Of a stretch of 64,000 nt of DNA, positions 63,358 to 64,000 are shown in pieces (positions within the stretch are counted from its first letter, which is position 1; every line of letters starts with the position of its first letter). This DNA comes from Paraburkholderia agricolaris (lineage in GTDB: Bacteria > Pseudomonadota > Gammaproteobacteria > Burkholderiales > Burkholderiaceae), in contig NZ_QPER01000002.1 of the NCBI RefSeq assembly GCF_009455635.1, forward strand, positions 3,348,001-3,412,000. Reading direction: 5' to 3'. The notes beneath the pieces are model-generated. The model had not been told where the DNA came from, did not search any database, and saw only the letters and a program-made list of their open reading frames with translations. Position numbers and translations under genes: made by a program.

Positions 63358-63786
63358 ATGAGCATCCTGAACCTCGCTATCAACTTAGCGATCCTGTGCG
63401 GGGTTGCCAGGGGAATCCAGTTATTCAGTCGCCATTGTCGGCACCGGTTTGGTCGCAGCTTCTTCACGGCGCGCGGTTTCTGGCTGTCGGCAATCGCTAT
63501 CAATTTCCTCTGGTGGGGATACTATTTCTGGACGACCGCTCAGTTGCGCCACGCGCCGCCATCTGGTGGACTTCTCCTCATGGCAATGGGCATTGGTGCT
63601 GCTGCCTGGCTGATATACGAGAATGTTCGGGATACCGACCTCCTGCATGGCATCGGCGGATCGTCTCTGCAGCTCGTGCTGTTTTCCCCGGTAGCCGTCT
63701 ACGGTTTTCCGCTTCTCTTGATCGCGATGCTCTTCCTGCTCTTTGCGTCATACAAGGGCGCGCCCGCATGGTTTGTCGATCCATAA
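63358..63786 (+). CDS. Small integral membrane protein (142 aa)
   Basis: GAAGGAGAACGGAGC before ATG is a strong ribosome-binding site. Four hydrophobic segments: SILNLAINLAILCGVARGI, FWLSAIAINFLWWGYYFW, GGLLLMAMGIGAAAWLIYE and LVLFSPVAVYGFPLLLIAMLFLLFA. Looks like a plasmid-encoded membrane protein of the transfer or exclusion kind, but I do not recognise the family. Preceded by a 200-bp gap that holds nothing else. Confidence 0.75.
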   Translation: MSILNLAINLAILCGVARGIQLFSRHCRHRFGRSFFTARGFWLSAIAINFLWWGYYFWTTAQLRHAPPSGGLLLMAMGIGAAAWLIYENVRDTDLLHGIGGSSLQLVLFSPVAVYGFPLLLIAMLFLLFASYKGAPAWFVDP

Positions 63787-63796
63787 CGACATCGAC

Positions 63797-63991
63797 ATGA
63801 AGACATCGGGCGTCACGCCATACGCCCGATCAACGCCCCAGGATTCTGATCTCCCGGTCTCCGGTTGCTACCGACACGGCCCGATCCCCCGTGTCAGCGA
63901 TCGATATACAGACCTGGATCGTTCGGCCGATTGTCCCGCTTTGGTGGCGTGCGTTCCAGTTGCGGCGGGCCTTTCTGCTGAAGACTATTAG
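63797..63991 (+). CDS. Possible small protein after the membrane gene (64 aa)
   Basis: ATG 63797 lies 11 bp after the previous stop and opens 64 codons, MKTSGVTPYARSTPQDSDLP... ending LSAEDY. Proline- and polar-rich, no motif. It might be coupled to the membrane protein; composition is not decisive. Confidence 0.3.
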   Translation: MKTSGVTPYARSTPQDSDLPVSGCYRHGPIPRVSDRYTDLDRSADCPALVACVPVAAGLSAEDY

Positions 63992-64000
63992 CGGCCGTTG

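Overview
The window reads as accessory DNA of a beta-proteobacterium of the Burkholderia/Paraburkholderia/Caballeronia type, probably a plasmid or a plasmid-derived island. The reasons are the high GC content and codon use, a DUF932 plus ParB-like pair, a TraK-TraL-TraM-like transfer module, a dnaE2 relic and many broken insertion sequences. I saw no rRNA, tRNA or CRISPR array. Names are from motifs and gene order only; no database search was possible.

Layout. (1) 1-11212, minus strand: a tightly packed operon of an N6-adenine methyltransferase, a DrmE-like protein, a DrmA-like helicase, a DrmB-like DUF1998 protein and the first 90 codons of what is probably DrmC. It looks like a DISARM anti-phage system of mixed class 1/class 2 layout. 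(2) 12.7-19.0 kb: plasmid functions, namely DUF932, a 760-aa ParB-like protein, a long inverted repeat ahead of them, and an ATPase module resembling IncP TraK-L-M or R388 StbABC. (3) 20.3-24.4 kb: an IS graveyard with ISNCY, IS3 (split by a group II intron), IS66 and IS6 remnants. (4) 24.4-46.9 kb: a catabolic and uptake region. A TonB-dependent receptor, an M81 (MlrC-like) metallohydrolase, TonB, ExbB, two ExbD and a TPR protein form one minus-strand run. A TetR regulator, an esterase, an amidase, an MFS transporter, a serine hydrolase, an acyl-CoA ligase, an AraC regulator and a five-gene beta-oxidation set (thiolase, two MaoC, SDR, acyl-CoA dehydrogenase) follow. A 19-bp motif occurs in both divergent intergenic regions (32508, 36541, 36628) and probably ties the set into one regulon. 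The simplest reading is import of an amide or peptide-linked compound across the outer membrane, hydrolysis, then CoA activation and beta-oxidation of the released acid.

(5) 47.0-52.6 kb: relics and small genes. A truncated dnaE2 is interrupted by a 214-bp miniature element with 38-bp terminal repeats and a perfect 5-bp duplication. (6) 52.6-57.6 kb: IS6-family fragments around a divergent TetR/amidase pair with its own operator repeats. (7) 57.6-61.4 kb: the 3' half of a group II intron, cut by a very compact TniA-TniB-short TniQ transposon whose ends carry 21-bp-spaced GCTAGC repeats. (8) 61.4-64 kb: an XRE regulator and plasmid-type hypothetical genes.

The best candidates for something new are the mixed DISARM locus, the mini Tn7-like transposon, the 19-bp-motif uptake regulon and the miniature element in dnaE2.
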